Positions 51,301-55,200 of a DNA stretch of 64,000 nt are shown here, piece by piece. The translations under genes and the position numbers were made by a program. Origin of the DNA: Megamerina dolium. Its lineage: Eukaryota; Arthropoda; Insecta; Diptera; Megamerinidae. The DNA is taken from assembly GCA_963854835.1 (NCBI GenBank), contig OY978526.1:88526846-88590845 (forward strand). Direction: 5' to 3'. Position 1 is the first letter of the stretch. The number at the start of each line of letters is the position of its first letter. Under the pieces are notes generated by a model. That model saw only the letters and a program-made list of their open reading frames with translations, did not search any database and had not been told where the DNA came from.

Positions 51301-52032
51301 AACATATCGTGGTTTGAGAGTAGACCAGTTGCATAGTACGCATATTGATTGTTCTACGGAAAGGGTGGAATACATATGTTATAATTAATAATGACGGGTA
51401 TATGGGATACGCTTACAGATGACTTCTTATAGAAATTCTCTCGATGTTTCTGTTCACGTGCGTGCGTCCTCAGCAGTTCCTTGACATAATCATCTTCATC
51501 GCTTATTTCAGTCTCTGTTTCTGTATCACTTAGTAAGACTTGACAAAGCCATTCGCGATCGCTTGTTAAATCGGTAAAGTTAAATATGCTTGCTTTTACA
51601 CTTTGACGTTCTATATAGATAGATAACATAATATTCATTCATTATTACTATATCACGATCGTAATTAAGTCACAAACCTTCTTTGGTACCCAGCAAATGT
51701 GTGCGTCGTTTACGTTTTGCACTTTGACCACCGCCACCACTAACACCAGCAATTCCATAATTTTCATCTTCCGAAATTCCTATACCACGCGATTTATTTC
51801 CGTCCAAATCAGAGTCCGTATCATTGTCACTACTTAATGGCTGTGCCAATATGTTACGTGCATAGGCCATAAATGGTCGCATATCCAAGGCTGCTTCCAA
51901 ACGTTGAATATGTAATGGTTCAGCCATTTGACATTGCACCCGATTTTGTTGCTGTTGTTGCTGCTGATGAAGTTGCTGTGCAGCTGATGGCACAGTAATT
52001 TGTCCATTGGTCACTACAATTGCGCCACTCAT
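101..52032 (-). CDS. Ino80: Ino80: INO80 chromatin-remodelling ATPase, whole coding span of 14 exons
   Basis: This is the SNF2-type ATPase of the nuclear INO80 complex, which slides and edits nucleosomes with actin-related proteins and Reptin/Pontin (family knowledge). The exons are 52032-51678, 51610-51417, 51353-50225, 50165-49124, 49064-48888, 48827-48650, 47365-46998, 46934-46673, 46611-46444, 24067-23909, 20985-20883, 19332-19235, 11997-11667 and 303-101. All junctions are GT-AG and the phases join without a break to give 1588 residues. The order is an acidic, Q-rich N-terminus, the DBINO basic region (about 318-450), ATPase lobe 1 with [12 protein letters not shown] (Lys about 584) and the INO80-type DEAQ box (about 687-690), a long INO80-specific insertion, and lobe 2 with [11 protein letters not shown] (about 1306-1316). 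A Ser/Thr-rich tail follows. The length is close to what I recall for the Drosophila protein. Identity is very secure. The least certain parts are the last exon and the exon 6 donor. Confidence 0.93.
304..809. other. Ino80 intron 13, start of AT-rich stretch
   Basis: Holds the pyrimidine tract of the exon 14 acceptor (304-335). Otherwise AT-rich with nothing recognised. Confidence 0.6.
810..1894 (+). mobile_element. maT-type Tc1/mariner element (DD37D), copy A, defective
   Basis: Inverted ends read cctagtcaagtcataaat at 810 and its complement at the right, ending 1894. A TA flanks the left end; the right flank reads CA, probably a mutated TA. The transposase reads from [20 protein letters not shown] through [13 protein letters not shown] (first Asp) to about 1460. 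A deletion with a frame change then removes the middle, including the second catalytic Asp. The frame at 1409-1762 resumes with [26 protein letters not shown] (third Asp) and ANGSHFE. It cannot encode active enzyme. Confidence 0.88.
1960..2405 (-). mobile_element. Decayed DD37D transposase remnant of a second subfamily
   Basis: The minus strand reads [14 protein letters not shown], [18 protein letters not shown] and [20 protein letters not shown] to KLNDGYFE, interrupted by stops and gaps. It aligns in order with the C-terminal half of the maT copies but is clearly a different lineage. No inverted ends were found. It sits just right of copy A. Confidence 0.65.
2406..4834. other. Intron 13, no gene seen
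   Basis: AT-rich sequence with A/T homopolymers and a short direct repeat (catgtgatatcaaatttata, twice near 3985-4025). Confidence 0.6.
4835..5969 (-). mobile_element. maT-type element (DD37D), copy B, defective
   Basis: The ends cctagtcaa... at 4835 and ...ttgactagg at 5969 are flanked by TA on both sides (4833-4834 and 5970-5971). The minus-strand transposase lies in three frames: 5875-5381 ([20 protein letters not shown] to [11 protein letters not shown]), 5371-5150 ([20 protein letters not shown] to [10 protein letters not shown]) and 5089-4871. The [12 protein letters not shown] block carrying the third Asp is missing, leaving [14 protein letters not shown]. Inactive. Confidence 0.9.
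5970..7919. other. Intron 13, no gene seen
   Basis: AT-rich, only homopolymers and the CTT microsatellite. Open frames here are short and not protein-like. Confidence 0.6.
6754..6778. repeat. (CTT)n microsatellite
   Basis: About eight CTT units, in Ino80 intron 13. Confidence 0.85.
7920..8345 (+). mobile_element. DD34D mariner remnant
   Basis: The plus strand reads [17 protein letters not shown] (first catalytic Asp region) and then, after an internal deletion, [20 protein letters not shown] and [11 protein letters not shown] (third Asp region). No terminal repeats were seen, so the limits are approximate. Confidence 0.75.
8346..10046. other. Intron 13, no gene seen
   Basis: AT-rich. A (GAT/AAT)n simple-sequence stretch at about 9165-9240 creates a spurious open frame. 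Confidence 0.6.
10047..10290 (-). mobile_element. tRNA-derived SINE, copy 1 (tail type I), head truncated
   Basis: Carries the type I tail (ggcactta...gggctctttggccgagctt) and the SINE body (agccggttccgaacggcag, tgacatcac-like block, ggcaaattgttactg). It stops near 10290, before the tRNA-like head. A perfect hairpin and a LINE fragment follow directly. Confidence 0.8.
10299..10345. repeat. Perfect 19-bp inverted repeat with 9-base loop
   Basis: The arms are aacatagatcagtcattac (10299-10317) and its exact complement (10327-10345), with loop atcctgtgt. It lies at the junction between the truncated SINE and the LINE fragment. Confidence 0.9.
10330..11215 (+). mobile_element. Non-LTR retrotransposon reverse-transcriptase fragment (RTE-like)
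   Basis: Decayed RT C-terminal half. It reads [44 protein letters not shown] and, after frame breaks, [11 protein letters not shown] and [20 protein letters not shown]. The catalytic YADD block is already degraded ([12 protein letters not shown] region). It belongs to the same family as the fragment at 26805-28000. Clade assignment is tentative. Confidence 0.8.
11216..11666. other. Intron 13, 5' end
   Basis: A CAA-rich run near 11430-11460; nothing else recognised. Confidence 0.55.
11667..11997 (-). CDS. Ino80: Ino80 coding exon 13
   Basis: Ser/Thr/Asn-rich, disordered C-terminal region ([15 protein letters not shown] to SLHGSESPS) with an embedded TKRIKLE basic patch. Acceptor ttttag|CAA, donor CCAA|gtaagt, leaving phase 1. 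Confidence 0.85.
11998..13102. other. Intron 12, no gene seen
   Basis: AC microsatellite, a triple accatctact direct repeat near 12260, and poly(A) runs. Confidence 0.55.
12193..12219. repeat. (AC)n microsatellite
   Basis: Roughly 13 CA/AC units with one interruption, in Ino80 intron 12. Confidence 0.8.
13103..13915 (-). mobile_element. maT-type element (DD37D), copy C, 3'-truncated
   Basis: The transposon's 5' end is intact (...ttatgacttgactagg at 13915, then TA). Its 3' end and terminal repeat are missing left of about 13103. The minus frame 13820-13365 starts [20 protein letters not shown] and breaks after [10 protein letters not shown]. Further pieces ([21 protein letters not shown]) lie at 13352-13164. 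The middle segment with the second Asp is deleted. Confidence 0.87.
14035..14500 (-). mobile_element. Unclassified retroelement 3' end with (CCTA)n tail
   Basis: On the minus strand an open stretch ([30 protein letters not shown]) is followed by a 3' tail at 14230-14153: gtggtaacgcaatgggccta, then tggcctacgtgtg, ggcggccactccata and (CCTA)n. The tail matches SINE tail type II block by block, so this is probably the end of a partner LINE or a related SINE. The left limit is uncertain. Confidence 0.5.
15428..15487. repeat. (AAC)n microsatellite, imperfect
   Basis: Runs of aac/aat triplets, in Ino80 intron 12. Confidence 0.7.
16140..16203. repeat. (AGC/AGT)n imperfect triplet repeat
   Basis: About 20 interspersed agc, agt and tag triplets in intron; not part of a plausible exon. 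Confidence 0.75.
16510..17383 (-). mobile_element. DD41D (rosa-type) Tc1/mariner element, copy 1, internally deleted
   Basis: The ends cagggtgattttttaagag (16510) and ...aaaaatcaccctg (17383) are flanked by TA. The minus-strand transposase pieces include [59 protein letters not shown] and ERVC. The expected start ATGAATCGACTTACAAACGA lies near 17290 on the minus strand. About 41 residues separate the second and third Asp, which defines DD41D. A large N-terminal part is deleted. Confidence 0.87.
17693..18026 (-). mobile_element. tRNA-derived SINE, copy 2 (tail type I)
   Basis: The type I tail (agccccgaagagctctttgg) is at left. At right is the tRNA-like head, whose minus strand reads gccgtagctcagtggttaat (A box) and gggttcgattccc (B box). 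It lies in Ino80 intron 12. Confidence 0.85.
18027..19234. other. Intron 12, no gene seen
   Basis: AT-rich, nothing recognised. It ends at the exon 12 donor. Confidence 0.55.
19235..19332 (-). CDS. Ino80: Ino80 coding exon 12
   Basis: Reads [20 protein letters not shown] then [12 protein letters not shown]. It joins exon 11 through a split Tyr codon (T|AT). Acceptor tgcag|ATC, donor AAG|gtaagc. The basic KKRR patch may be a nuclear signal (inference). Confidence 0.88.
19524..20475 (+). mobile_element. DD34D mariner copy 1, split and 3'-truncated
   Basis: Left end cgagggcggtcgcagaacta at 19524. The N-terminal half ([20 protein letters not shown] to TTIKYWVA) is interrupted at about 19845 by roughly 290 bases of unrelated AT-rich DNA. 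It resumes near 20135 with [20 protein letters not shown] to [10 protein letters not shown]. The element stops near 20475 (FVTMDETWH), before the catalytic core. Same family as 40952-42224 and 62874-63990. Confidence 0.83.
20476..20882. other. Intron 11 remainder
   Basis: AT-rich sequence between the truncated mariner and exon 11; nothing recognised. Confidence 0.55.
20883..20985 (-). CDS. Ino80: Ino80 coding exon 11
   Basis: Reads [20 protein letters not shown] then [14 protein letters not shown], the conserved segment just after lobe 2. Acceptor tatag|ATT, donor AAAT|gtaagt. Confidence 0.94.
20986..21588. other. Intron 10, 3' part
   Basis: Nothing recognised between exon 11 and the DD41D element. 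Confidence 0.55.
21589..23304 (+). mobile_element. DD41D (rosa-type) element, copy 2, split by a MITE and frameshifted
   Basis: The ends cagggtgatttt (21589) and aaaatcaccctg (23304) are flanked by TA. The start codon (21700) opens MNRL and is broken four codons later by the MITE at 21713-22240. Coding resumes at 22244: [33 protein letters not shown] and KIVFSDEA (first Asp). Frames break near 22718 and 22935, then [11 protein letters not shown] and [19 protein letters not shown] (third Asp) follow. The second Asp sits in a shifted context (QQND for QQDG). Inactive. Confidence 0.9.
21713..22240. mobile_element. 528-bp MITE with 37-bp perfect inverted ends (Harbinger-like)
   Basis: Both ends begin tagcctagacagacggcagc and stay perfectly inverted for 37 bases. 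The insertion duplicated TTA (21710-21712 and 22241-22243); copy 1 of the DD41D element shows the uninterrupted site CGACTTACAAACG. A 3-base TWA target suits PIF/Harbinger-derived MITEs (family knowledge, so inference). An inner repeat of acagacggcag occurs near 21781. An ATG at 22061 opens [13 protein letters not shown]. Confidence 0.88.
23305..23908. other. Intron 10, 5' part
   Basis: The CAC microsatellite and otherwise ordinary intron sequence. Confidence 0.55.
23490..23529. repeat. (CAC/ACC)n microsatellite
   Basis: Imperfect caccac repeat in Ino80 intron 10, right of the DD41D element. Confidence 0.8.
23909..24067 (-). CDS. Ino80: Ino80 coding exon 10: ATPase lobe 2, motif VI
   Basis: Encodes [20 protein letters not shown] and [20 protein letters not shown] (arginine-finger motif VI), ending REKSE. 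It is 53 codons, phase 0, with acceptor tttcag|GTC and donor GAA|gtaagt. It continues exon 9 exactly, so the gene is intact across the giant intron. Confidence 0.96.
24529..24868 (-). mobile_element. tRNA-derived SINE, copy 3 (tail type I)
   Basis: Tail at left (gtggcacctt...gtcgagcttctc). The head at right has minus-strand A-box gccgtagctaagtggttagt and B-box gggttcaatcccc. It lies in the giant Ino80 intron. Confidence 0.85.
25075..25246 (+). mobile_element. tRNA-derived SINE, copy 4 (tail type II), 5'-truncated
   Basis: Starts within the body (tgccgttcgggaccggctaa) and ends with the type II tail: cggtggtatcacaattggcc, gagagggcagccacat and three or more AACCT units at 25225-25246. Confidence 0.83.
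25395..25535 (+). mobile_element. Short DD34D mariner remnant
   Basis: The plus strand reads [20 protein letters not shown] then [14 protein letters not shown], a decayed FHHDNAPAH...[11 protein letters not shown] stretch. Both flanks are lost. Confidence 0.5.
25536..26804. other. Giant intron 9, no gene seen
   Basis: Minus open frame 25898-25593 is basic and not recognisable. The rest is AT-rich. Confidence 0.5.
26805..28000 (-). mobile_element. Non-LTR retrotransposon reverse transcriptase, RTE-like, decayed
   Basis: The minus strand reads [24 protein letters not shown], [40 protein letters not shown] and [20 protein letters not shown], then [15 protein letters not shown] and [20 protein letters not shown]. 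The catalytic YADD box reads YAVD here, so the enzyme would be dead even where the frame is open. It shares its family with 10330-11215. Confidence 0.85.
28001..29254. other. Giant intron 9, no gene seen
   Basis: AT-rich with short random frames only. Confidence 0.55.
29255..30117 (-). mobile_element. DD34D mariner (second family), decayed
   Basis: From the right, the minus strand reads [82 protein letters not shown] and [17 protein letters not shown], in several frames. The second and third Asp are still present (QHD, FDYH). The 5' part stops abruptly at about 30117 against LINE sequence. Confidence 0.85.
30118..30434 (-). mobile_element. R1/Jockey-type LINE C-terminus with 3'UTR
   Basis: The minus frame 30434-30186 reads [40 protein letters not shown] and [11 protein letters not shown], the zinc-knuckle-like (CxxC...H...C) C-terminus common to RNase H-bearing LINEs. 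The 3'UTR at 30158-30118 resembles SINE tail II, with 33 of 41 bases the same by eye. Confidence 0.8.
30815..31166 (+). mobile_element. tRNA-derived SINE, copy 5 (tail type II), full length
   Basis: The head at left reads ttagttcagtggttcgtgcc (A box) and ggttcaatccctg (B box). The body carries a local triplication of gaagctctgtgaa near 30985-31015. The type II tail (gtgatatcacaaagggcctt to cacaataatctaacc) is at right. Confidence 0.85.
31170..31500 (+). mobile_element. DD34D mariner remnant (third family)
   Basis: The plus strand reads [36 protein letters not shown] and [19 protein letters not shown]. These are separate pieces of a mariner transposase with the catalytic core deleted. It abuts the SINE copy at left. 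Confidence 0.6.
31501..32291. other. 5' flank of the S28 peptidase gene
   Basis: Should hold the nested gene's promoter and leader. No clear TATA-Inr pair was found. The short leader before ATG ends gttatacccaaaATG. Confidence 0.4.
32292..34305 (+). CDS. S28-family serine carboxypeptidase (PRSS16/Pro-X carboxypeptidase type), nested in Ino80 intron 9
   Basis: Peptidase family S28 cuts next to proline, in lysosomes or after secretion (family knowledge). Seven exons join in phase: 32292-32519, 32592-32773, 32842-33077, 33147-33378, 33443-33609, 33665-33955 and 34055-34305 (TAA at the end), giving 528 residues. Residues 1-22 look like a signal peptide ([20 protein letters not shown]). A proline stretch (PPPPPTPP) follows, then the S28 entry DQKLDHFN. 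The triad is complete: Ser about 181 in GGSYSAT, Asp about 428 in HGQLDPW, His about 449 in HAHCKD. The conserved [14 protein letters not shown] block is present. The C-terminus carries an unusual acidic tail ([19 protein letters not shown]). The gene lies on the strand opposite to Ino80. Intron 1 is 72 bases, in frame and stop-free. Two AATAAA signals lie at 34361 and 34369. The family is certain; which fly paralogue it is cannot be said. Confidence 0.93.
34361..34374 (+). promoter_or_regulatory. Poly(A) signals of the S28 peptidase gene
   Basis: Two overlapping-range AATAAA hexamers lie at 34361-34366 and 34369-34374, 56-69 bases after the TAA stop at 34303-34305. Confidence 0.6.
34540..35400 (+). 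mobile_element. DD34D mariner (fourth family), decayed, downstream of the peptidase gene
   Basis: The plus strand reads [30 protein letters not shown] in shifted frames, [30 protein letters not shown] and [20 protein letters not shown] (first Asp replaced: GNE for GDE). It then reads [15 protein letters not shown] and VAKVLRQLV. The C-terminal catalytic region is deleted. Confidence 0.72.
35401..37270. other. Giant intron 9, no gene seen
   Basis: AT-rich; short frames (36452-36742 plus, 37027-36812 minus) have no recognisable features. Confidence 0.5.
37271..37647 (-). mobile_element. tRNA-derived SINE, copy 6 (tail type II), with target duplication
   Basis: The type II tail (ggttaggttaggttag...ctctctctgagaggacacac) is at left and the tRNA-like head at right (minus strand gccgtagctcagagattcgt and gggttcaatcccc). 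It is flanked by a 12-base duplication: cacctgatgata at 37259 and cacctaatgata at 37648, one mismatch. Confidence 0.87.
37648..38999. other. Giant intron 9, no gene seen
   Basis: AT-rich; a short ggcgatggcgatggcgg repeat near 38223. Confidence 0.55.
39000..40310 (-). mobile_element. DD34D mariner (fifth family), nearly full length, decayed
   Basis: The minus frame 40307-39621 holds [40 protein letters not shown] and [20 protein letters not shown] (first Asp). It continues in 39672-39415 ([20 protein letters not shown] and [20 protein letters not shown], second Asp) and 39408-39004 ([20 protein letters not shown], third Asp). All three Asp survive, but the frame is broken at least twice and the 3' region is altered. 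Terminal repeats were not located. Confidence 0.87.
40311..40951. other. Giant intron 9, no gene seen
   Basis: AT-rich sequence between two mariner copies. Confidence 0.55.
40952..42224 (+). mobile_element. DD34D mariner (first family), copy 2, full length with intact ends
   Basis: The left end cgagggcggtcccagaacta at 40952 and the right end (complement of cgagggcaatcccagaacta) at 42224 are flanked by TA. The 41091-41633 frame reads [60 protein letters not shown] and [13 protein letters not shown]. Then come [25 protein letters not shown] (second Asp) and [19 protein letters not shown] (third Asp). Several frameshifts; no standard ATG at the conserved start (TTG at 41091). Confidence 0.9.
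42225..42836. other. 3' flank of the TACO1-like gene
   Basis: Contains the minus-strand AATAAA at 42728-42723; nothing else recognised. Confidence 0.55.
42723..42728 (-). promoter_or_regulatory. Poly(A) signal of the TACO1-like gene
   Basis: AATAAA on the minus strand (plus-strand tttatt), about 110 bases after the stop codon at 42837-42839. Confidence 0.5.
42837..43727 (-). CDS. YebC/TACO1-family translational activator, nested in Ino80 intron 9
   Basis: Single-exon gene of 296 residues on the same strand as its host Ino80. The family (bacterial YebC/PmpR, mitochondrial TACO1) helps ribosomes translate difficult messages; human TACO1 supports COX1 synthesis in mitochondria (family knowledge). 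The match rests on the YebC helical block [19 protein letters not shown], then RLRQ-like [29 protein letters not shown], and the C-terminal domain ending [12 protein letters not shown]. The usual N-terminal GHSKW..IKH motif is not seen; a Lys/Arg-rich start stands in its place, and a mitochondrial presequence is not obvious. A TAA lies in frame six codons before the ATG and no acceptor intervenes, so the start is well fixed. A minus-strand AATAAA lies at 42728-42723, about 110 bases after the stop. It is likely the fly TACO1 homologue, though a divergent paralogue is possible. Confidence 0.85.
   Translation of the reverse strand: MDTFAKRSNIKKPGSINTPTGKANKPETMDIVRIRSPHMAKRRLSTDIMALPQAPSYNRLAHQIRLAVHEGGSMDPKQNEKLRQIIRRARKEEMPTSVIDKIIEKCEDNQNERNIFPVQLRYQSKIYVICSVYTPEIFEFKCQLSDLLGKHCAGFVHALHLFDSCTLIEAMISYNTAVDFVDLEQRLKLDAIECNASGVEIVDYETGAVNFKCCNPLDLPEVCQAIEDKGYRILHTEYGFRAKSLVDLRDDERRNYGKFLRVLQKMPEIVNIYDNVRPFGEQNIEKLVRNVNHSNI
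44199..44576 (-). mobile_element. tRNA-derived SINE, copy 7 (tail type II), with perfect 13-base target duplication
   Basis: The 378-base SINE is flanked by cagcttgaagata at 44186-44198 and again at 44577-44589. The type II tail is at left and the head at right (minus-strand A box gtgccgtagcacagtggtta, B box gagttcaatctcc). Removing it restores one coding-like minus frame. Confidence 0.9.
44961..45285. repeat. 67-bp minisatellite, about 4.8 units
   Basis: The marker ggt.ctttag recurs at 44961, 45028, 45095, 45162 and 45229, exactly 67 bases apart. Units share cactcggtaaactttccaga and gatatgaagtaccctgccca with scattered differences. Confidence 0.92.
45487..45861. mobile_element. MITE, second copy, right end missing
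   Basis: Starts tagcctagacagacggcagt after TAA and follows the 21713-22240 element closely through ttattaggtctg and atggatcgagaaaaattcac. It stops at about 45861, so the right inverted end is lost. Confidence 0.85.
46444..46611 (-). CDS. Ino80: Ino80 coding exon 9: ATPase lobe 2, motif V
   Basis: Encodes [19 protein letters not shown] and [19 protein letters not shown] (helicase motifs IV-V). It is exactly 56 codons, phase 0. Its donor ACC|gtaagt opens the 22.4-kb intron that holds two nested genes. Confidence 0.96.
46673..46934 (-). CDS. Ino80: Ino80 coding exon 8: start of ATPase lobe 2
   Basis: Reads [20 protein letters not shown], then [20 protein letters not shown] and [14 protein letters not shown], the start of the helicase C lobe. 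Acceptor caacag|TTG, donor GAG|gtgagt. Confidence 0.95.
46998..47365 (-). CDS. Ino80: Ino80 coding exon 7
   Basis: Reads [20 protein letters not shown] to [19 protein letters not shown]. It holds an acidic, low-complexity spacer ([20 protein letters not shown]). Acceptor ttatag|ACC, donor TTA|gtgagt. The upstream intron (47366-48649) is filled by a mariner copy. Confidence 0.85.
47405..48585 (-). mobile_element. DD34D mariner (sixth family) filling Ino80 intron 6
   Basis: The minus frame 48475-48230 reads [20 protein letters not shown] and [20 protein letters not shown]. The frame 47955-47479 reads [40 protein letters not shown] (second catalytic Asp is Tyr) and [15 protein letters not shown] (third Asp present). 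It occupies nearly all of the 1284-base intron between exons 6 and 7, in the gene's own orientation. Ends not resolved. Confidence 0.87.
48650..48827 (-). CDS. Ino80: Ino80 coding exon 6
   Basis: Insertion segment beginning [21 protein letters not shown] and ending at about IFTGM. The donor is taken as ATG|gtttgt at 48650/48649, which restores phase 0 with exon 7. The donor is non-consensus beyond GT, so the exact end is less certain than for the other exons. Confidence 0.72.
48888..49064 (-). CDS. Ino80: Ino80 coding exon 5
   Basis: Part of the INO80 insertion, reading [14 protein letters not shown] and [11 protein letters not shown]. Acceptor ttacag|ATTT and donor ATT|gtaaat. It is 59 codons long and phase 2 on both sides. 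Confidence 0.8.
49124..50165 (-). CDS. Ino80: Ino80 coding exon 4: ATPase lobe 1
   Basis: Contains the Walker A block [22 protein letters not shown], the DEAQ Walker B box, [20 protein letters not shown] and [18 protein letters not shown] in place of DEAH/DEGH is the usual INO80 mark. The exon runs on into the INO80-specific insertion ([14 protein letters not shown]). Acceptor tttag|GTATG, donor AG|gtgaga. Confidence 0.97.
50225..51353 (-). CDS. Ino80: Ino80 coding exon 3: linker and DBINO domain
   Basis: Acceptor ccgtag|AAC and donor AAGG|gtaa. It encodes a Lys/Pro-rich linker ([20 protein letters not shown]), an acidic patch, then the long, basic, helical DBINO block from [18 protein letters not shown] to about [16 protein letters not shown]. 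In INO80 this region binds actin and Arps and extranucleosomal DNA (family knowledge). The exon ends at the conserved TYQIKG entry to the ATPase. Confidence 0.93.
51417..51610 (-). CDS. Ino80: Ino80 coding exon 2
   Basis: Acceptor atatag|AACG and donor TCT|gtaagc. It encodes a conserved-looking acidic helix ([18 protein letters not shown]) and a basic tail ([14 protein letters not shown]). The phase is consistent on both sides, and 355+194 bases make 183 whole codons. Confidence 0.85.
51678..52032 (-). CDS. Ino80: Ino80 coding exon 1
   Basis: The N-terminus begins [11 protein letters not shown] and carries a short polyglutamine run (QQQQQQQ). An acidic stretch ([12 protein letters not shown]) and a basic KRKRR patch follow; the patch could act as a nuclear signal (inference). 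The exon ends in phase 1 at GAAG|gtttgt. Confidence 0.85.
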
Positions 52033-52125
52033 TTTTAAATTTACGTAATTTGACTAGCATAAAACAATATAATTAGATTGGTATTGATATAAATGCATAA
52101 ATCTCATCCACATATCTCTACTCAC

Positions 52126-52280
52126 CTTCAAGTTGCAATGCTGTGTGTAAGTGTGTTGCACTACAGTGCAATTTCCGTTATAATTCTTCACCCCTGGCAG
52201 TGTATTCCACTTCCGCTGCAATGTATTAATACGATTCAAATTCAACTTTGAAAATTTTCCTCTAGAATATTCAATTTTCA
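52126..52280 (-). other. Ino80: Ino80 probable 5'UTR exon and UTR intron
   Basis: On the minus strand a good donor (AAG|gtgagt) lies at 52126/52125. A good acceptor (gctag|TCA) lies at 52054/52053, 21 bases before the ATG at 52032. Together they define a 72-base intron in the leader. The outer limit (about 52280) is a guess, because no clear core-promoter motif was seen. The ATG context is AAAATGAG, acceptable for flies. Confidence 0.45.
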
Positions 52281-55200
52281 ATACAATTTCCTAAACGCAG
52301 TGCTACAAATATTACACATGATTCAATATGTATAGACACTTTTTTTTCGCTGTCAGAATTCTTAATGCTAACGCTATTAACACGAGTGTGTCGAGTAATA
52401 AAACATCATCAGCAGCGAACAGCAAAACAAATATCGAAATAAAAATGAAAACAACAAAAACAATACAACTCGTTTTGGCATTTGTGTGCAACACAACCTA
52501 CTTTACAGCTGATGTGAACAGTATTGTAAGCTTTACAGTGTTGTATCTTCAATGAATTAGACATGAACAAATACTAAAATAGTGTTATAGGTACAAAGTC
52601 CTCATACTCAGATCATAACCTTAATTAACTGATATAATGTTATGAATATTAAGTCCAATAGTAATAGTTTTAATTTATCATTTTGATTTAGTAAAATAAA
52701 GCGCATACAAAATACAACACTGCATAATATTAGAGAACTGTCAAATATGGAGCTTTTGTTTTTTGTCCAAAATACTTCCTAATTGAAAGCATAGATGGCG
52801 CAATACGCTTTAGAGTTGCCAATTGTAAATATTCTTGAAAATTAGATGATTGAACCATCAATTAACGGCAGAGGAAAAATAAAAAATAAAATTCCATGAA
52901 GCCAATAGCAAATAAATGACATAATGCTGTTATATTTTTTTTTTTATAGAATCCAAAATTCTCATATATATATATACATTTATGATATGATGGAATATCG
53001 CTGTCGTCACCAGTTGTATGGATGGAACATTTTGAACGCAAATTCTAGTTCTGATAGGCTAGAAATGTTTGACTTGATAAAAACTTAAAAGTAACAAGTT
53101 TCATCCCAATTGATGAAATCTTAGAACTTGTCCTTGAGAGGGTTTTCGGAATTGTTTTATTATTTAACCATAAAATATCCCCTCTAAAATGGTCTACTCA
53201 ATATAATTCCATAGCATACTTAAACCCTATCTCCATATGAGAATATTCAACCCTATCTCCAACTCCCAGGGAGGCTCTCTTACATAGTTAATGTTTATAT
53301 AAAATTCGCTACCTTCACTCTCTGGAGACCCTCTAGGGGTGGGCACAATAGTTTTATTCTTGCAATATTTTTGCAGAATATATCGAACCGTATCTCCACT
53401 ACTTAAATATACATATATAATTGTCCTGTGCTTGATACTTCGTAATTTATGGCAGTTAACATCTGTTCAATTTCCGTGACTTAAGACTTGGGATTCACAT
53501 TGACGTGACTTGCTGATTTCATGTCAGCGTATTTCCCACTACAAAATTGATCGAAATGGTTGTTCTTGGTGGAAGACTGTCGTACTTATAGCTGTTTACA
53601 TTTAAAAGAAATTCAGGTCTTCAGAAATTCTTGTAAAATTATTAGGCAGAATGATGTAAAACTACATTTCAAATATTGCTGGCAAATTAAAATTTTTCCA
53701 AAACTCTGAGGTTGGTAGTTTTGATTGCTCCGTGTGGGCGTGCAATTGATCGATCATGCACCATTATTAATCACGTGGGTATCCTTGGATCATAGGCGGT
53801 ATAATAATATAATGTAAATCCATTAGTCAAGACAGCAATCACATACGGAATGAAGAAGAAGTAAAGAAGAAAACAACCAACATACAAGTTTGACACTATA
53901 AGGAAACAGTTTCTGACATTATATGGCGCAGCCAAGAGGAATCTTTTACAATTGTTCTACTTCTATTGAAATATCTTGGATCATAGGTCATTCAAGACAG
54001 TTTTCGTTAAAATAGCTCAATATTTGTTACTGCTCGAACCTGCCAGGTGACTGACAGACGGGCAGACGGGCGGATGGACGAATATCACTAAATTAAAAAT
54101 TTAGACGACGCTGTTGAAGAATATACATATATATTAAACTTTTCTATATCTTCGGAACTCCTTTCAAGTGGTTATAAATATCTGACCGAAATGAATATAA
54201 CATGAACTCGTTATAGATGTCTATCAAGCCAATAGAGATGAACATGTGGTGTTATTGTGGTTTGGGTACATAATTTATTTGACTAAATGCTTATGTATAG
54301 AAAAACAACTTCTAAGGGCAATTTAGATTAAACTGACATAGGATAATTACTTATACCGAATTACATATAATAATTAAAAGAAGGCAGACATCACCATTTC
54401 TCTTTGCTTCTTTGTTTAATTTCCGCTGTGTCACATATACAAGAATACAATTTCTATCAGTATGTGGTATTAATAATAATTAGTTATGTCATGCAATGTT
54501 AACATAGCAAACCTTTAATCTTTATTATGTGGCAACCTTGGCCACAATCTCGATTTATGTTTATTTTGATCCTTCTTTTCATTGTTTAAAACACTTGCTT
54601 GTACGTTATTATTTTTGTGTTCGTTGTGAATTTAATTAATAGCCGTTGACAATTTCTATCTGAGCATTTACACATATACAGCAAGTATTCCCCAAGAAAA
54701 AAAACACAGGGTACGTACACAAGTAAGAATATAAAACCTTTTAGCAAATTTCAAGACATTCTATTTATTTTATCAGTTTAAAAAATCGGTATTACTTAAT
54801 TGTCTTAAAATATAAATTCAAAGAAAAGCGACTATACACCGTCTAATTGACCGAATTACGACAGATTCCACAGGTCTGCTTTTACTGTTTATATTTGAAG
54901 CATTTTGCAAGACGGGACATTATGGGTCACGCTGCTTAGGTGTATTATTGGTCAGGTGGAAAGCATTTTCGCATTGAGTATTACTACATACATACTATAT
55001 TTTCCAATATGTATGTCTGTATTATCCTTCTGTCTGATGTTGGATTCGATAATAAGAAATCCACCATTTCTACTTTAGTTGTGTACACTAAAGAAACTAA
55101 ATTTGTTTTTCGAAGAAGGAAATTACGCGCTAATTTCATTGCCAATGTGGGATTTGAAGATAAACACTTGCAGCTAAATTTGTATTTATGGTATTCGATA

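Noticed and set aside
52328..52555. 75-residue plus-strand frame just upstream of Ino80
   Set aside because: Low-complexity Ser/Thr/Asn sequence in the likely promoter region, no splice or domain support.
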